Source: Blastococcus colisei (GTDB lineage Bacteria > Actinomycetota > Actinomycetes > Mycobacteriales > Geodermatophilaceae). Taken from it: a stretch of 64,000 nt of DNA. The translations under genes and the position numbers were made by a program. The notes beneath the pieces are model-generated. The model made no database searches, was not told the DNA's origin, and saw nothing but the letters and a program-made list of their open reading frames with translations. Where the stretch lies: the NCBI RefSeq assembly GCF_006717095.1, contig NZ_VFQE01000001.1, forward strand, positions 930,001 to 994,000, in the 5' to 3' direction. Shown in pieces: positions 18,108 through 29,936 of this stretch; the stretch's first letter is position 1, and the number at the start of each line of letters is the position of its first letter.

Positions 18108-19871
18108 ATGCACTCGGGGAAGACCGACCGCACTCTGCTGTCACCGGAGCGCCGCCGGGCCGACCGGGACGCGCTCGCCGAGGGCGTCGTCGACGTCCTC
18201 GTGATCGGCGGCGGGGTGACCGGCGCGGGCGCGGCGCTGGACGCGGCCAGCCGTGGGCTGTCGGTGGCGATCGTGGAGGCGCGCGACTGGGCGGCGGGGA
18301 CGTCGAGCCGCTCGAGCAAGCTCATCCACGGTGGGCTGCGCTACCTCGAGCAGTTCGCGTTCCCGCTGGTCCGCGAGGCGCTGTCCGAGCGTTCCCGGCT
18401 GGTCCAGACGATCGCCCCGCACCTGGTGACCCCGCTGCCCTTCCTGCTGCCGCTCACCGCGCCGGTCTGGCAGCGCGCCTACTTCGGCGCCGGGGTCGCC
18501 CTCTACGACGTGCTCGGCGCTGCCTTCACGCCGGGTCGGGAGATTCCTCGCCACCGGCACCTGTCCCGGACGAAGACCCTGGCGGCCTTCCCGGCGCTGA
18601 GGGGCGACGTCGTGCGCGGTGCCATCCGCTATTGGGACGCCCAGGTGGACGACGCGCGGCACACCCTCGCCGTCGTGCGCACCGCGGCCGGGTACGGGGC
18701 GCGGGTGCTCTCCAGCGCCCGGGTGACCGGGCTGCTGCGGGACGGCGCGGGCACGGACTCGCCGGTCGTCGGTGCCCGCGTCGCTGACCTGACCGACGGG
18801 TCGTCGTTCTCGGTGCGGGCCCGCAGCGTCGTGGCCGCGACCGGTGTCTGGAGCGACGACATCGGGTCGATGCTCGGCGACTCGGCGCCGAGCCTCAAGG
18901 TGCGGGCCTCCAAGGGGGTGCACCTGGTCCTGCCCGGGTCGGCCATCGACCGGGCCGGGCTCGGCGAGGCGGGTGGCTCGCAGGCCGGCCTGATCCTCCG
19001 GACACCCACCAGCGTGCTGTTCGTCATCCCGTGGGGCGAACGCTGGATCGTCGGCACCACCGACACGCCGTGGCGGCTGGACCGCGACCATCCCGCGGCG
19101 AGCAGCGCCGACATCGACTACATCCTCGATCAGGTCAACCGGGTGCTCGTACGGCCGGTCGGCACCGACGACATCCTCGGTGTCTACGCGGGCCTGCGGC
19201 CGCTGCTGGCGGGGGAGTCCGACGAGACGAGCCGGCTCTCGCGCGAGCACGCCGTCATCACCCCGGTCCCCGGCCTCGTCCTGGTCGCCGGCGGCAAGTA
19301 CACGACCTACCGGGTCATGGCCGAGGACGCCGTCGACGCGGCGGTCGCCGGCCTGCCGGGAGTCCCGGCGTCCCGGACGGCGCGGCTGCCACTGGTCGGC
19401 GCGCACCGCTGGCAGGACGTCAGGGTCCGGGCGGCCGAGCTCGCGGCCGCCGGCGGGGTGCCCGAGGAGACCGTGGGACGGCTGCTGCGCCGGCACGGCG
19501 ACCGCATCCAGGACGTCCTCGACCGGGTGCGGGACGACCCGGCGCTGGGCCGGCCGCTGGAGGGGGCGCCGGGCTACCTGGCCGCTGAGGTGCTGCACGC
19601 CGTCGTCGCCGAGGGGGCGCTGCACCTCGACGACGTCCTGACGCGGCGGACCCGCGTGTCGATCGAGACCGCGCACCGTGGGGTCGAATCGGCCCCGGAG
19701 GTGGCCCGTCTCATGGCCACGACCCTGGGCTGGGACGAGGAACGGACCGCGCGCGAGGTGGCGCACTACGCCGCGCGCGTCGACGCCGAACGGGAGTCCC
19801 AGCGGATGCCCGACGACCACACCGCGGACGCCGCCCGGCTCGGTGCCCCGGACGTGCGCGCGGGGGTGTGA
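18108..19871 (+). CDS. glpD: Glycerol-3-phosphate dehydrogenase, FAD-dependent
   Basis: Membrane-associated respiratory enzyme that oxidises sn-glycerol-3-phosphate to dihydroxyacetone phosphate and passes electrons to quinone. The 587-residue product has the FAD fold VLVIGGGVTGAGAALDAASRG, TSSRSSKLIHGGLRYLE, WGERWIVGTTDTPW and GGKYTTYRVMAEDAVD, plus the usual C-terminal cap domain. I chose the ATG at 18108, just after the repeat; the frame is open slightly further upstream through repeat sequence. It is not part of the mycobacterial synteny block, and there is no glycerol kinase beside it. Confidence 0.95.
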   Translation: MHSGKTDRTLLSPERRRADRDALAEGVVDVLVIGGGVTGAGAALDAASRGLSVAIVEARDWAAGTSSRSSKLIHGGLRYLEQFAFPLVREALSERSRLVQTIAPHLVTPLPFLLPLTAPVWQRAYFGAGVALYDVLGAAFTPGREIPRHRHLSRTKTLAAFPALRGDVVRGAIRYWDAQVDDARHTLAVVRTAAGYGARVLSSARVTGLLRDGAGTDSPVVGARVADLTDGSSFSVRARSVVAATGVWSDDIGSMLGDSAPSLKVRASKGVHLVLPGSAIDRAGLGEAGGSQAGLILRTPTSVLFVIPWGERWIVGTTDTPWRLDRDHPAASSADIDYILDQVNRVLVRPVGTDDILGVYAGLRPLLAGESDETSRLSREHAVITPVPGLVLVAGGKYTTYRVMAEDAVDAAVAGLPGVPASRTARLPLVGAHRWQDVRVRAAELAAAGGVPEETVGRLLRRHGDRIQDVLDRVRDDPALGRPLEGAPGYLAAEVLHAVVAEGALHLDDVLTRRTRVSIETAHRGVESAPEVARLMATTLGWDEERTAREVAHYAARVDAERESQRMPDDHTADAARLGAPDVRAGV

Positions 19872-19962
19872 GCCACCGGTCCCGTGGCGGTCGCTGAGGG
19901 GTCCCCCTCCCACGGGTGAAGACCTCCTGCGGGACCGGCCCGGGCCGGTAGCCTCCCAGCCG

Positions 19963-21138
19963 ATGTGGCAGCTGATGAACACCGTGCGGCACTACCCCTG
20001 GGGTTCGCGCACGGTCATCCCGGAACTCCTGGGTGAGGTCAGCCCTGCCGACCAGCCGTACGCGGAGCTCTGGATGGGCGCCCACCCCGACGCGCCGAGC
20101 GTGCTGTCCACCGGCACGCCGCTGGACAAGGCCATCCAGTCCGACCCCGACCTGTTGCTGGGCCCGGCCGTCAGCGAGCGGTTCGGCGGTCGGCTGCCGT
20201 TCCTTATGAAGGTGCTGGCCGCGGAGCAGCCGCTGTCCCTGCAGGCGCACCCCACGACCGAGCAGGCGCAGGCCGGCTTCGCGGCCGAGGAGACGGCGGG
20301 GATCCCGCACGACGATCCCAAGCGCACCTTCAAGGATCCCTTCCACAAGCCGGAGCTGCTCCTCGCGCTCACCGAGTTCGAGGCCCTGTGCGGCTTCCGG
20401 CCCGTCGAGGAGTCGCTGCACTGCCTGGCCAAGCTGCAGGTCCCCGAGCTGAAGCCGACGATCGCGGCACTGGCCCGCGGCGGCCTGCGCGCGGCCATCC
20501 CGCAGCTGCTCGCGCTGAGCCCGGAGCTCCGCGACGAGCTGGTCACCGCCGTCGCCCGGTCGGCGACCCGGTTCGTGACCGCGCACGACCCGGAGTTCAT
20601 CAACACCTACCGGTGGGCGGCGTCGCTGGCCGAGACCTACCCCGGCGACCCGGGGGTGGTCATCTCGCTGATGTGCAACCACCTGAAGCTGGCCCCGGGC
20701 GAGGCGGTCTACCTCCCGGCGGGCAACCTGCACGCCTACCTGTCCGGGGCCGGCGTCGAGGTGATGGCCAGCTCCGACAACGTGCTGCGCGGTGGCCTGA
20801 CCGGAAAGCACGTCGACCTGGCCGCCCTGATCGAGGTACTGGACTTCGCCGACGGGCGTGTTCCGGTCATCCACCCGGTCCTGGGCCCCGGTGGGCTCCG
20901 CTACCCCGTGCCGGTCGAGGACTTCGACCTCACCCGGATCCAGCTGGACGCGCAGACCGGTTCCCTGACCACCCGTGGCCCTCAGGTCCTGCTGTGCACC
21001 GAGGGCGACGCGGAACTCGCGTCCGCCGACGGGACGCTGACCCTCGCGCAGGGGGCGGCGGCGTTCATCCCGGCCGGCGTGCCGGTCAGCGCCCACGGGC
21101 CGGCCGTGCTGTACCGGACGACGACCGCCCTTCGCTGA
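19963..21138 (+). CDS. manA: Mannose-6-phosphate isomerase, class I
   Basis: Converts fructose-6-phosphate to mannose-6-phosphate, the entry to GDP-mannose. The 391-residue cupin enzyme has NTVRHYPWGSRTVIPELLG, PFLMKVLAAEQPLSLQAHP with zinc ligands Gln and His near residue 93, FHKPELLLALTEFEALCGFR with the zinc Glu, and YLPAGNLHAYLSGAGVEVM near residue 250. The ATG at 19963 has a TAGCCT box 8 nt upstream, which fits a near-leaderless transcript. With ManB and ManC it completes fructose-6-phosphate to GDP-mannose. Confidence 0.95.
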   Translation: MWQLMNTVRHYPWGSRTVIPELLGEVSPADQPYAELWMGAHPDAPSVLSTGTPLDKAIQSDPDLLLGPAVSERFGGRLPFLMKVLAAEQPLSLQAHPTTEQAQAGFAAEETAGIPHDDPKRTFKDPFHKPELLLALTEFEALCGFRPVEESLHCLAKLQVPELKPTIAALARGGLRAAIPQLLALSPELRDELVTAVARSATRFVTAHDPEFINTYRWAASLAETYPGDPGVVISLMCNHLKLAPGEAVYLPAGNLHAYLSGAGVEVMASSDNVLRGGLTGKHVDLAALIEVLDFADGRVPVIHPVLGPGGLRYPVPVEDFDLTRIQLDAQTGSLTTRGPQVLLCTEGDAELASADGTLTLAQGAAAFIPAGVPVSAHGPAVLYRTTTALR

Positions 21139-21257
21139 ACCGGGTGTTCCGTTCGGGATCCGGCCATCCCTCGTAGCCTGGGTCGACCGGGAACGGACGT
21201 CCCGGGAAGCGTCGAGCACCTCGCCCGCCCGGGCCGAGGCCGGAGGAGGGCGACCTG

Positions 21258-21332
21258 GTGCGGTACCACCGCGTGTCCATGGACCCGGAGCGGCGCGACG
21301 GCTCCCGGACGTCGGTACGGGCCGGCCAGTGA
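21258..21332 (+). CDS. Possible 24-codon leader peptide coupled to the YfhO-like gene
   Basis: A GTG at 21258 follows a near-perfect ribosome binding site (GGAGGAGGG, 7-nt spacing). The 24-residue product is VRYHRVSMDPERRDGSRTSV plus RAGQ, and its TGA overlaps the GTG start of the next gene (GTGA). It lies out of frame with that gene, in a leader of about 140 nt after a TAGCCT box at 21174. It may set translation of the membrane protein by coupling. The peptide resembles nothing I know. Confidence 0.4.
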   Translation: MRYHRVSMDPERRDGSRTSVRAGQ

Positions 21333-23584
21333 GCGCTGACACCACCGACCAGGTCGTCGGCGCATCCGTCGCGGCCGCTCGCGACACCGCCGGCTCCCCA
21401 GCCGCCCCCTCGCTGCCCAGGCGGATCGGACGCCGGCTGCGCACCACCCCGGAATGGCTCGTCACCCTGGGGGTGGGGGCGCTCTCGGGCCTGATCGGCC
21501 TCATCCCGCAGTGGCGGGGGAACTTCTTCTACTACGTCGGTGACAACGTCGAGTCGTTCATCCCGCGCTGGCACATGCTGGGGACGGCGCTCCGGAACGG
21601 GGAGTGGCTGGTCTTCGACCCGGACAGCTGGGCCGGCGGGAACGTGGTCGGGGAGGCCGCGTACGGGGTGTTCAACCCTGTCACGCTGGTGGACGCCGTC
21701 CTGATCTCCACCTTCGACAACCTGTCGCTCGCTGCGGCCGCCGTGATGGTCCAGTTCCTCGCCCTCCTCGCGATGGGCACGTACCTGCTGGCCAGGGAGT
21801 ACGGGGCCGGCCGTGTGCCGGCCGTCGTCGTCGCCGTCGCCCTGCCGGTGTCGGGCTTCACGCTCTGGTACGAGGCCTCGGGCTGGCCGGCCGGCCTCAT
21901 GGCGTTCACCTGGGTGACCCACTTCTGGTGGTCCGCGCGGCGGCACGCGCGCGGTCGGCTGATCCCCCTCGTGCCCTTCCTCTTCGGGTTCCTCGCCATG
22001 ACCACCGGGAACCCCTACGCGGCGCTGGGCCTGGTGGTCGTACTCGCCGCGATCGCCGTCGAGCTCCTCCTGCAGCGCAACCTCGCCCGGCTCGCGCACC
22101 TGGTGGTCATGGGCGCCTGCGTGGGCGTGGTCGCGTTCCTCGTCTTCCTCCCGCTGCTCGGCACGAGCTCCGTCTCCGCGCGCCAGCAGCTCGCCGACCT
22201 GGTGAACGACACCTTCCTCGTGCCCGACCTCGGCGACCTCGCAGCCTCGAGCTCACCGACCTACCTGCCCTCCATCACCAACTGGAACGGCGCGCTGCTG
22301 GAGCAGCTGCCTTCCACGTACTTCGCCTGGTTCGTGCTGCCCCTCCTGCCCTGGCTGCGATGGGCGGACGCCCGGCACCGGCTGGCATCCATGACCAGCC
22401 TGTTCGTCGTCGCCGGCCTGTACCTGCTGGCCACCGTGGGGCCCTCGAACCTCTGGCTGTTCCGCTGGCCGCTGCGGCTGATCGAGTACCTCTACCTCGC
22501 GCTCGCTGTGCTGTTCGCCGTCCTGCTGTCCGCCGGGCTCGCGACCGACCGGCGACGGCAACGGGCCGTGGCGAGCGCCGCGGTGGTCCTGGCCGGGGCG
22601 TACCTGTCCTGGGCCGTCCAGCCGGAGATGACGCGGGTCCACGTGGCGGGGCTGGCGGGGGTCGCGATCCTCGTCGCCCTCGCCACCACGGCGTTCTTCC
22701 GGCGCGGCATGGCCGCCCTCGGCCTCGTCGTCGTCGTCGGCACGGCCGGGGTGGTCGCCTTCCAGACGACGGTCTTCCCGCCCGTGCCGGAGGGGCACAT
22801 CCCCAACTACCCGGCCTACGAGCTCTCCGGTACGTCGGCCGGTGCGGTCGATTACGAGGGCAGGGTGCTGCAGCTCGCAGCCCAGACCGGCGTGACGTCC
22901 CAGCAACTCCGCTCGGGGGAGTTCCTCTTCGGGAACCTGCCCGGCGCGGCCGGGGTCGACAGCCTGACCAGCTACAGCGGGATCGGGTTCCTGGAGTTCA
23001 ACGACGAACTGTGCATCGACTACCGGGGGGTCATGTGCCCGGAGGCGTTCGACCGGCTCTGGGCGCCTGCCGGCGGCGGCGTGCCGGTGCCGCTGATCGA
23101 TGCGCTGGGCGTGTCGACGCTGGTCGTCCAGCACTCGCTGGTCCCCGGGGTCGCCGACGAGGCGCCACCCGAGGGCTGGGCGCTGGCCGACCGGACGCCG
23201 GTCCGCTCGGTCTGGGTCCGCGAGGAGCCGCTCGCCGGCCCCGGGCGCGTCACCTGGGCGTCCCCGGAGGTCGACGTCCTCGCCGGCTCTGCGACACCCC
23301 GCCGGGAGACGGTGGACTACCGTGCCGACGGCCCGGGCCGCATCCTGCTGGCGCGACTGGCGTGGCCCGGATACACCGCGACGGTGGACGGGCGGGAGAT
23401 CGAGGTCGACAACGGCCCGGCCGGGCTGATCGTCCTGGACGTGCCTGCCGGCGAGCACACGCTCACCGTGACCTACGAGATCCCCGGTCTCCGCCTGGGG
23501 GCCGCAGCGGCCGCGTCGGCCGCGATCGTCGTGCTGGTGCAGACGCTGGTCTGGTGGCGCCAGCGGCGTCGATGGCGCGGGTGA
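21329..23584 (+). CDS. YfhO-like polytopic membrane protein (probable GT-C-type)
   Basis: A 751-residue protein with about 11-13 hydrophobic helices, from WLVTLGVGALSGLIGLIP near residue 43 to a final ASAAIVVLVQTLVWWRQ. A large outer domain lies before the last helix. An early acidic loop (FFYYVGDNVESFIPRWH) occupies the place where GT-C glycosyltransferases put their catalytic Asp. The outer domain ends WPGYTATVDGREIEVDNGPA, typical of YfhO-family proteins. B. subtilis YfhO helps glycosylate lipoteichoic acid. Here it precedes a galactofuranosyltransferase, so a role in wall glycan decoration is plausible but unproven. Confidence 0.75.
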   Translation: MSADTTDQVVGASVAAARDTAGSPAAPSLPRRIGRRLRTTPEWLVTLGVGALSGLIGLIPQWRGNFFYYVGDNVESFIPRWHMLGTALRNGEWLVFDPDSWAGGNVVGEAAYGVFNPVTLVDAVLISTFDNLSLAAAAVMVQFLALLAMGTYLLAREYGAGRVPAVVVAVALPVSGFTLWYEASGWPAGLMAFTWVTHFWWSARRHARGRLIPLVPFLFGFLAMTTGNPYAALGLVVVLAAIAVELLLQRNLARLAHLVVMGACVGVVAFLVFLPLLGTSSVSARQQLADLVNDTFLVPDLGDLAASSSPTYLPSITNWNGALLEQLPSTYFAWFVLPLLPWLRWADARHRLASMTSLFVVAGLYLLATVGPSNLWLFRWPLRLIEYLYLALAVLFAVLLSAGLATDRRRQRAVASAAVVLAGAYLSWAVQPEMTRVHVAGLAGVAILVALATTAFFRRGMAALGLVVVVGTAGVVAFQTTVFPPVPEGHIPNYPAYELSGTSAGAVDYEGRVLQLAAQTGVTSQQLRSGEFLFGNLPGAAGVDSLTSYSGIGFLEFNDELCIDYRGVMCPEAFDRLWAPAGGGVPVPLIDALGVSTLVVQHSLVPGVADEAPPEGWALADRTPVRSVWVREEPLAGPGRVTWASPEVDVLAGSATPRRETVDYRADGPGRILLARLAWPGYTATVDGREIEVDNGPAGLIVLDVPAGEHTLTVTYEIPGLRLGAAAAASAAIVVLVQTLVWWRQRRRWRG

Positions 23585-23741
23585 CGTCAGCGAGCTGGCA
23601 TCTGGTCGCTCTGCGTGACGACCCAGGGGGTTTTCGGCTCGGCAGCGACCGCTCGGGCTGTCGGACCCACCTGTCGCGGTTAGCGTTCTCCGAGCTGTGC
23701 CCGCCACGCGGGGAACGTCGTCGACAGGGAGCCCTTCGTCC

Positions 23742-25631
23742 ATGGTGCTGTACACCGAGGCGCCGGCTGCGCGCCAGCAGGCCGTCCAGCCCGCCGTACG
23801 GGCCGGCCGGCTGCTCGCCCAGCGCACGCTGTTCGCCGGTCCCTCGCCGGACGCGCCGGACGAGCTCTACGTCGCGCCCGTCAAGGGCGTGCTCGTCCAG
23901 GAGCGGACCCGGCTGACCCTCGACGGCCACGCCGTCGCGTCCACGAACACGTACTTCGGCCGTTTCCCCGCCTCGTACTGGCAGCGCTGGACCTCCGCGC
24001 GCTCGGTCGACGTCAGCGCGGTCGTGAGCGGCTCGGGTCAGGTGCGCGTGATGGCGTCCGACAGTGCCGGGGAAGCGCGCGCGGTCGCGACCCGGCGCAT
24101 CGACGACGGCCGGTCGGAGGCCGTCGAGCTGACCGTGGCCATCGACAAGTTCGTGGACGGCGGAGCCCTCTGGCTCGAGTTCCGGACGACCGCTGCGGAA
24201 CTGACCGTCGAACAGGTGCGCTGGACGGTGGCGGCCATCCGGCCGCGCCGATCGACCGCCGTCGTCATCTGCACGTACAACCGGGCGGACGACTGCCTGG
24301 CCACCCTGCGCACGCTCGTCTCCGATCCCGAGGTGACCGCGGAGCTCGGCGCCGTCTACGTGATCGACCAGGGCACCGACACGGTCGACTCGCGGGACTC
24401 CTTCCCGGCCGTCGCGGAGCTGCTCGGCTCGACCCTGCACTACATCCGGCAGCCGAACCTCGGCGGCGCCGGCGGCTTCACGCGCGGCATCTACGAAGCC
24501 GTCCGCAACGAGACCAGCGACCGCGTCAACCTCCTGCTGATGGACGACGACATCCGGCTGGAGCCCGACACCGTCTTCCGGCTGCGCGCACTGGCCGACC
24601 GGGCGGACCAGCCCGTCATCGTCGGCGGGCAGATGCTGAACCTCCTGCACCCCGACCGGCTGCACGTCGGTGCGGAAACGGTGGACCTGGGCATCCTGCG
24701 CGCGGGGCTGCCGGTCAAGGACGCCCTGGCCAACACCGACGTCACCGAGGAGCAGCAGGACATCCGCGTGGACGCCGACTACAACGCGTGGTGGTCGTGT
24801 CTGATCCCCTCCGAAGTGGTCCAGGCGATCGGCTACCCGTTGCCGATGTTCTTCCAGTGGGACGACATCGAGTACGGGCTGCGCGCCCGTGCGGCCGGGT
24901 TCCCCACGGTGACCCTGCCGGGGGCCGGCGTCTGGCATGCCGAGTTCTCGTGGAAGAACTGGGACGACTGGTCGCGGTACTTCAGCTTCCGGAACTCGCT
25001 GATCACCAGCGCCCTGCACAGCGACTTCGACCGGCGGCGGCTCGTCAACCATCTCGCCAAGCAGCTGGTCGACAGCCTGGTCTCCATGCGCTACGGCCTG
25101 GCGGCGCTGACGATCCGCGCGGTGGAGGACTTCCTCCGCGGCCCCTCCGTCCTCGATGACGGCGGTGCCGACACCGTCGCCGAGGTCCGCAAGCTGTGGG
25201 CGGCGTACCCGGAGACGGCCAACCACCCCGTCCACGCCGTGCCCGGCGTGCCGTCCGTCGGCATGCCGAGGACGACATCGCCCGGTACGCCCTCGATGCT
25301 GCGGTCCGTGCTGGCCAAGCGCATCATCTGGCAGCTGCTGCGCAAGCCCAGCGGTACGGCAGCCGTCCCCGTGTCCGATGCCTCCTGGTGGCACGTGGCG
25401 CAGTTCGACACGGCCGTCGTGACCGATGACTCGCAGGAGGGCGTCCGGGTTCGCCGCTTCGACCGGGGCGTCATGCTCGAGCTCGCCCGTCGTGGTGGCG
25501 AGGTGCTCTGGCGGCTGGCGCGGGACGGCGAACGCGCCCGGGAGCAGTACCGGTCGCAGCTGCCGGAACTGACCGACCGCGAGACGTGGACGCGACTGTT
25601 CGAGGGGCGCCGGCAGGCGGCCGAGCGGTAG
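23742..25631 (+). CDS. glfT2: Galactofuranosyltransferase, GlfT2-like
   Basis: Polymerises galactofuranose from UDP-Galf. The 629-residue protein matches GlfT2 layout. An N-terminal beta-rich domain (about 1-160) is followed by a GT-A domain with [26 protein letters not shown] and the metal motif [11 protein letters not shown]. The acceptor-side motif is [13 protein letters not shown], then [14 protein letters not shown] with the catalytic-region His. A C-terminal helical domain follows. ATG 23742 has AGGGAG upstream; an upstream GTG at 23697 is less likely. A TAGCGT box at 23681 fits a leader of about 48 nt. The glf product at the window start is its substrate. Confidence 0.9.
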   Translation: MVLYTEAPAARQQAVQPAVRAGRLLAQRTLFAGPSPDAPDELYVAPVKGVLVQERTRLTLDGHAVASTNTYFGRFPASYWQRWTSARSVDVSAVVSGSGQVRVMASDSAGEARAVATRRIDDGRSEAVELTVAIDKFVDGGALWLEFRTTAAELTVEQVRWTVAAIRPRRSTAVVICTYNRADDCLATLRTLVSDPEVTAELGAVYVIDQGTDTVDSRDSFPAVAELLGSTLHYIRQPNLGGAGGFTRGIYEAVRNETSDRVNLLLMDDDIRLEPDTVFRLRALADRADQPVIVGGQMLNLLHPDRLHVGAETVDLGILRAGLPVKDALANTDVTEEQQDIRVDADYNAWWSCLIPSEVVQAIGYPLPMFFQWDDIEYGLRARAAGFPTVTLPGAGVWHAEFSWKNWDDWSRYFSFRNSLITSALHSDFDRRRLVNHLAKQLVDSLVSMRYGLAALTIRAVEDFLRGPSVLDDGGADTVAEVRKLWAAYPETANHPVHAVPGVPSVGMPRTTSPGTPSMLRSVLAKRIIWQLLRKPSGTAAVPVSDASWWHVAQFDTAVVTDDSQEGVRVRRFDRGVMLELARRGGEVLWRLARDGERAREQYRSQLPELTDRETWTRLFEGRRQAAER

Positions 25632-25643
25632 CGGTCGACCGCT
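25630..25643. promoter_or_regulatory. Perfect 14-bp palindrome at the glfT2 stop
   Basis: AGCGGTCGACCGCT reads the same on both strands and overlaps the glfT2 TAG. It could be an operator for ahcY or part of a terminator. Confidence 0.3.
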
Positions 25644-25681
25644 GGGCGGCGCGGGTCCGGGCCGCGCCGCCGGTGTGGACG

Positions 25682-25809
25682 TATCCTGGGGGCGGCACGA
25701 GCCCCGCCGAAGCCTCGGCATGCTCGCTCTCCCCGCTCCCGCGGGGATCGAAGCGACCCTGCATCCGACTGCATCGCCCGGCCTGCCGGCCGGGCCCACC
25801 TGGAGCGAC
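25682..25809 (+). promoter_or_regulatory. ahcY promoter (TATCCT) and structured leader
   Basis: TATCCT at 25682-25687 is a good -10 box. The following leader of about 115 nt contains CCCCGCTCCCGCGGGG and a strong GCCCGGC/GCCGGGC hairpin just before the ATG. I compared it by eye with SAH and SAM riboswitch consensus sequences and could not make a match, so it is left as an unassigned leader. Confidence 0.4.
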
Positions 25810-27294
<1,485 letters not shown>

Positions 27295-27300
27295 GGTCTT

Positions 27301-27364
27301 CAGGCATAGGAACCTTTACCTGCGTCCCGGGCCGTCGGGGAGGGGGTAAAGGTTCCTATGCCTG
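27301..27364. repeat. Perfect 20-bp inverted repeat between ahcY and mtrA
   Basis: The left arm CAGGCATAGGAACCTTTACC (27301-27320) is exactly complementary to 27345-27364, with a 24-nt GC-rich spacer. A further GAGGTC/GACCTC pair (27293-27298, 27366-27371) extends the stem across a small mismatch. Arms are about 50 percent GC in a genome above 70 percent. It starts 6 nt after the ahcY stop. It may be a bidirectional terminator, a miniature mobile element or a regulator site upstream of mtrA. Confidence 0.8.
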
Positions 27365-27445
27365 CGACCTCGCGGGGAGTCGACCGCCGCCGCGCCGACA
27401 TCTCACCCGGACGGGTAGGCCACCTTTGCCGCTGAGCAGCGCAGA

Positions 27446-28162
<717 letters not shown>

Positions 28163-28217
28163 CCGGCGCGGAGCGCGGCGGCGGAGCCGCCGGCACCGGA
28201 ACGGTCACAATGGCGGA

Positions 28218-29936
28218 GTGACCCGCACCGCGCTGCCGCCCGGCGGCTCCGAGGCGCCCGCTCCGGCGCCCGAGCCGCCCGCGCGGGTCGGTGCGGAGCT
28301 CCGGCGCCTCCGCCGGGGCTTGCGGCGGCGCACGGGCCTGGCCCGTCGCCGTGCCCAGCGCGTGGCGCGGCGGGAGACCGCCCGCGCCCTGCACGTCTGG
28401 CGCTCGTCCCTCCAGGTGCGCATCGGCGCGATCACCATGCTCGTGGCCGGCACCGTGGTGGTCATCGTCAGCCTCGTGCTGTTCAGCCAGATCCGCGATC
28501 AGCTGCTCTCGGTCAAGGAGGAGGCGGCGATCGACCAGGCGCAGGCCGGGGTCGTCTACGCGCAGACGCAGGTGCCGGCCATCGCCCCCGGCGACGGGGC
28601 GAGCGTCCGTTCGACGCTGAACCGCACGGTGAACGCGCTGCTGCAGCGAGGCGGCGCCGCCGGTGACTTCGCGGTGGTGATGGTGCACCGCACCAGGGAG
28701 GTGGAACGGACCGCCCCGAGCCCCAGCCCCGTCTTCCAGGCCCTTCCCACCGATCTCCGTGCCGACGTCGCCTCCGGGGGGCAGTCCCGCAAGTACCACC
28801 CGGTGCCGGACGCGTCCGGCGAGCCGCAGCCGACGCTGCTCGTGGGGGCAGCGGTGCCGAGCGACACCAGCGGAGCGCAGCAGGTCGAGCTCTACTACGC
28901 CTTCCCGCTCCAGCAGGAGGCGGAGAGCCTCTCGCTGATCCGGAGCACGGTGGTGATCAGCGGGATCGCGCTGACGCTGTTCGTCGTGGGCATCGGGGTC
29001 CTGGTCACCAGGCTGGTGGTCGACCCGGTCCGCCGGGCCGCCGGAACGGCGCAGCGGCTGGCCGAGGGGCAGCTGGAGGAGCGCATGGCGGTGCGCGGCG
29101 AGGACGATCTGGCGCGTCTGGCGACCAGCTTCAACGCGATGGCCGACAGCCTCCAGCGGCAGATCACCCAGCTGGAGGGGCTCTCCCAGCTGCAGCAGCG
29201 GTTCACCTCCGATGTCTCGCACGAGCTGCGGACACCGCTGACGACCGTGCAGATGGCCGCCGACGTGCTGCACGAGGCGCGCGAGGACTTCCCGCCGCAC
29301 GTCGCCCGGTCGGCGGAGCTGCTCCGGGCGGAGCTCGACCGGTTCGAGGGGCTGCTGACCGACCTCCTGGAGATCAGCCGCTACGACGCCGGGGCCGCCG
29401 TCCTCGACTCCGAACCGGCCGACCTGGGCGCGCTGGTCGCCCGCGTCGTCGCCGGTATGACCTCGCTGGCCGAGCGGCACGGCTCCGAACTGGTCGTGAA
29501 CAGGCCCGGCGAGGCGGTCATCGCCGAGGTCGACGCGCGCCGGGTGGAGCGGATCCTGCGCAACCTGGTGGGCAACGCCATCGAGCACGGCGCCGGGCGC
29601 CCCATCGAGATCACCCTGGCGGCCAACCGCACCTCGGCCGCGGTGACCGTGCGCGACCGCGGTGTGGGGCTGAGCTCGGCAGAGGCCCAGCACGTCTTCG
29701 ACCGGTTCTGGCGGGCGGACCCGTCGCGGGTGCGCACGGTGGGCGGCAGCGGGCTGGGCCTGTCCATCAGCCTCGAGGACGCCCGCCTGCACGGCGGCTG
29801 GCTGCAGGTGTGGGGTCAACAGGGACAGGGTGCGCAGTTCCGGCTCACGCTGCCACTGACGGCCGGCGGGGAGCTCACGAGCTCTCCGCTGCCGCTACGA
29901 CCCGCTCTCATCAGGCAGCCGGGGAGGCCGCTGTGA
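28218..29936 (+). CDS. mtrB: Sensor histidine kinase MtrB
   Basis: Partner of MtrA. The 572-residue protein has a basic N-terminus, a first membrane helix (ITMLVAGTVVVIVSLVLFS) near residues 73-91, an extracellular domain, a second helix (VVISGIALTLFVVGIGVLV), and HAMP. The His-box is FTSDVSHELRTPLTTVQM (His near residue 335), and ATPase boxes are GNAIEHGAG, DRGVGLS and GGSGLGLSIS. GTG start 55 nt after mtrA, with CACAAT 6 nt upstream. Its last codon overlaps the lpqB start (GTGA). Confidence 0.96.
   Translation: MTRTALPPGGSEAPAPAPEPPARVGAELRRLRRGLRRRTGLARRRAQRVARRETARALHVWRSSLQVRIGAITMLVAGTVVVIVSLVLFSQIRDQLLSVKEEAAIDQAQAGVVYAQTQVPAIAPGDGASVRSTLNRTVNALLQRGGAAGDFAVVMVHRTREVERTAPSPSPVFQALPTDLRADVASGGQSRKYHPVPDASGEPQPTLLVGAAVPSDTSGAQQVELYYAFPLQQEAESLSLIRSTVVISGIALTLFVVGIGVLVTRLVVDPVRRAAGTAQRLAEGQLEERMAVRGEDDLARLATSFNAMADSLQRQITQLEGLSQLQQRFTSDVSHELRTPLTTVQMAADVLHEAREDFPPHVARSAELLRAELDRFEGLLTDLLEISRYDAGAAVLDSEPADLGALVARVVAGMTSLAERHGSELVVNRPGEAVIAEVDARRVERILRNLVGNAIEHGAGRPIEITLAANRTSAAVTVRDRGVGLSSAEAQHVFDRFWRADPSRVRTVGGSGLGLSISLEDARLHGGWLQVWGQQGQGAQFRLTLPLTAGGELTSSPLPLRPALIRQPGRPL

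Noticed and set aside
25688-25809. SAH or SAM riboswitch ahead of ahcY
   Set aside because: The leader has hairpins but I could not match the conserved core of either class by eye. A covariance-model search would decide.
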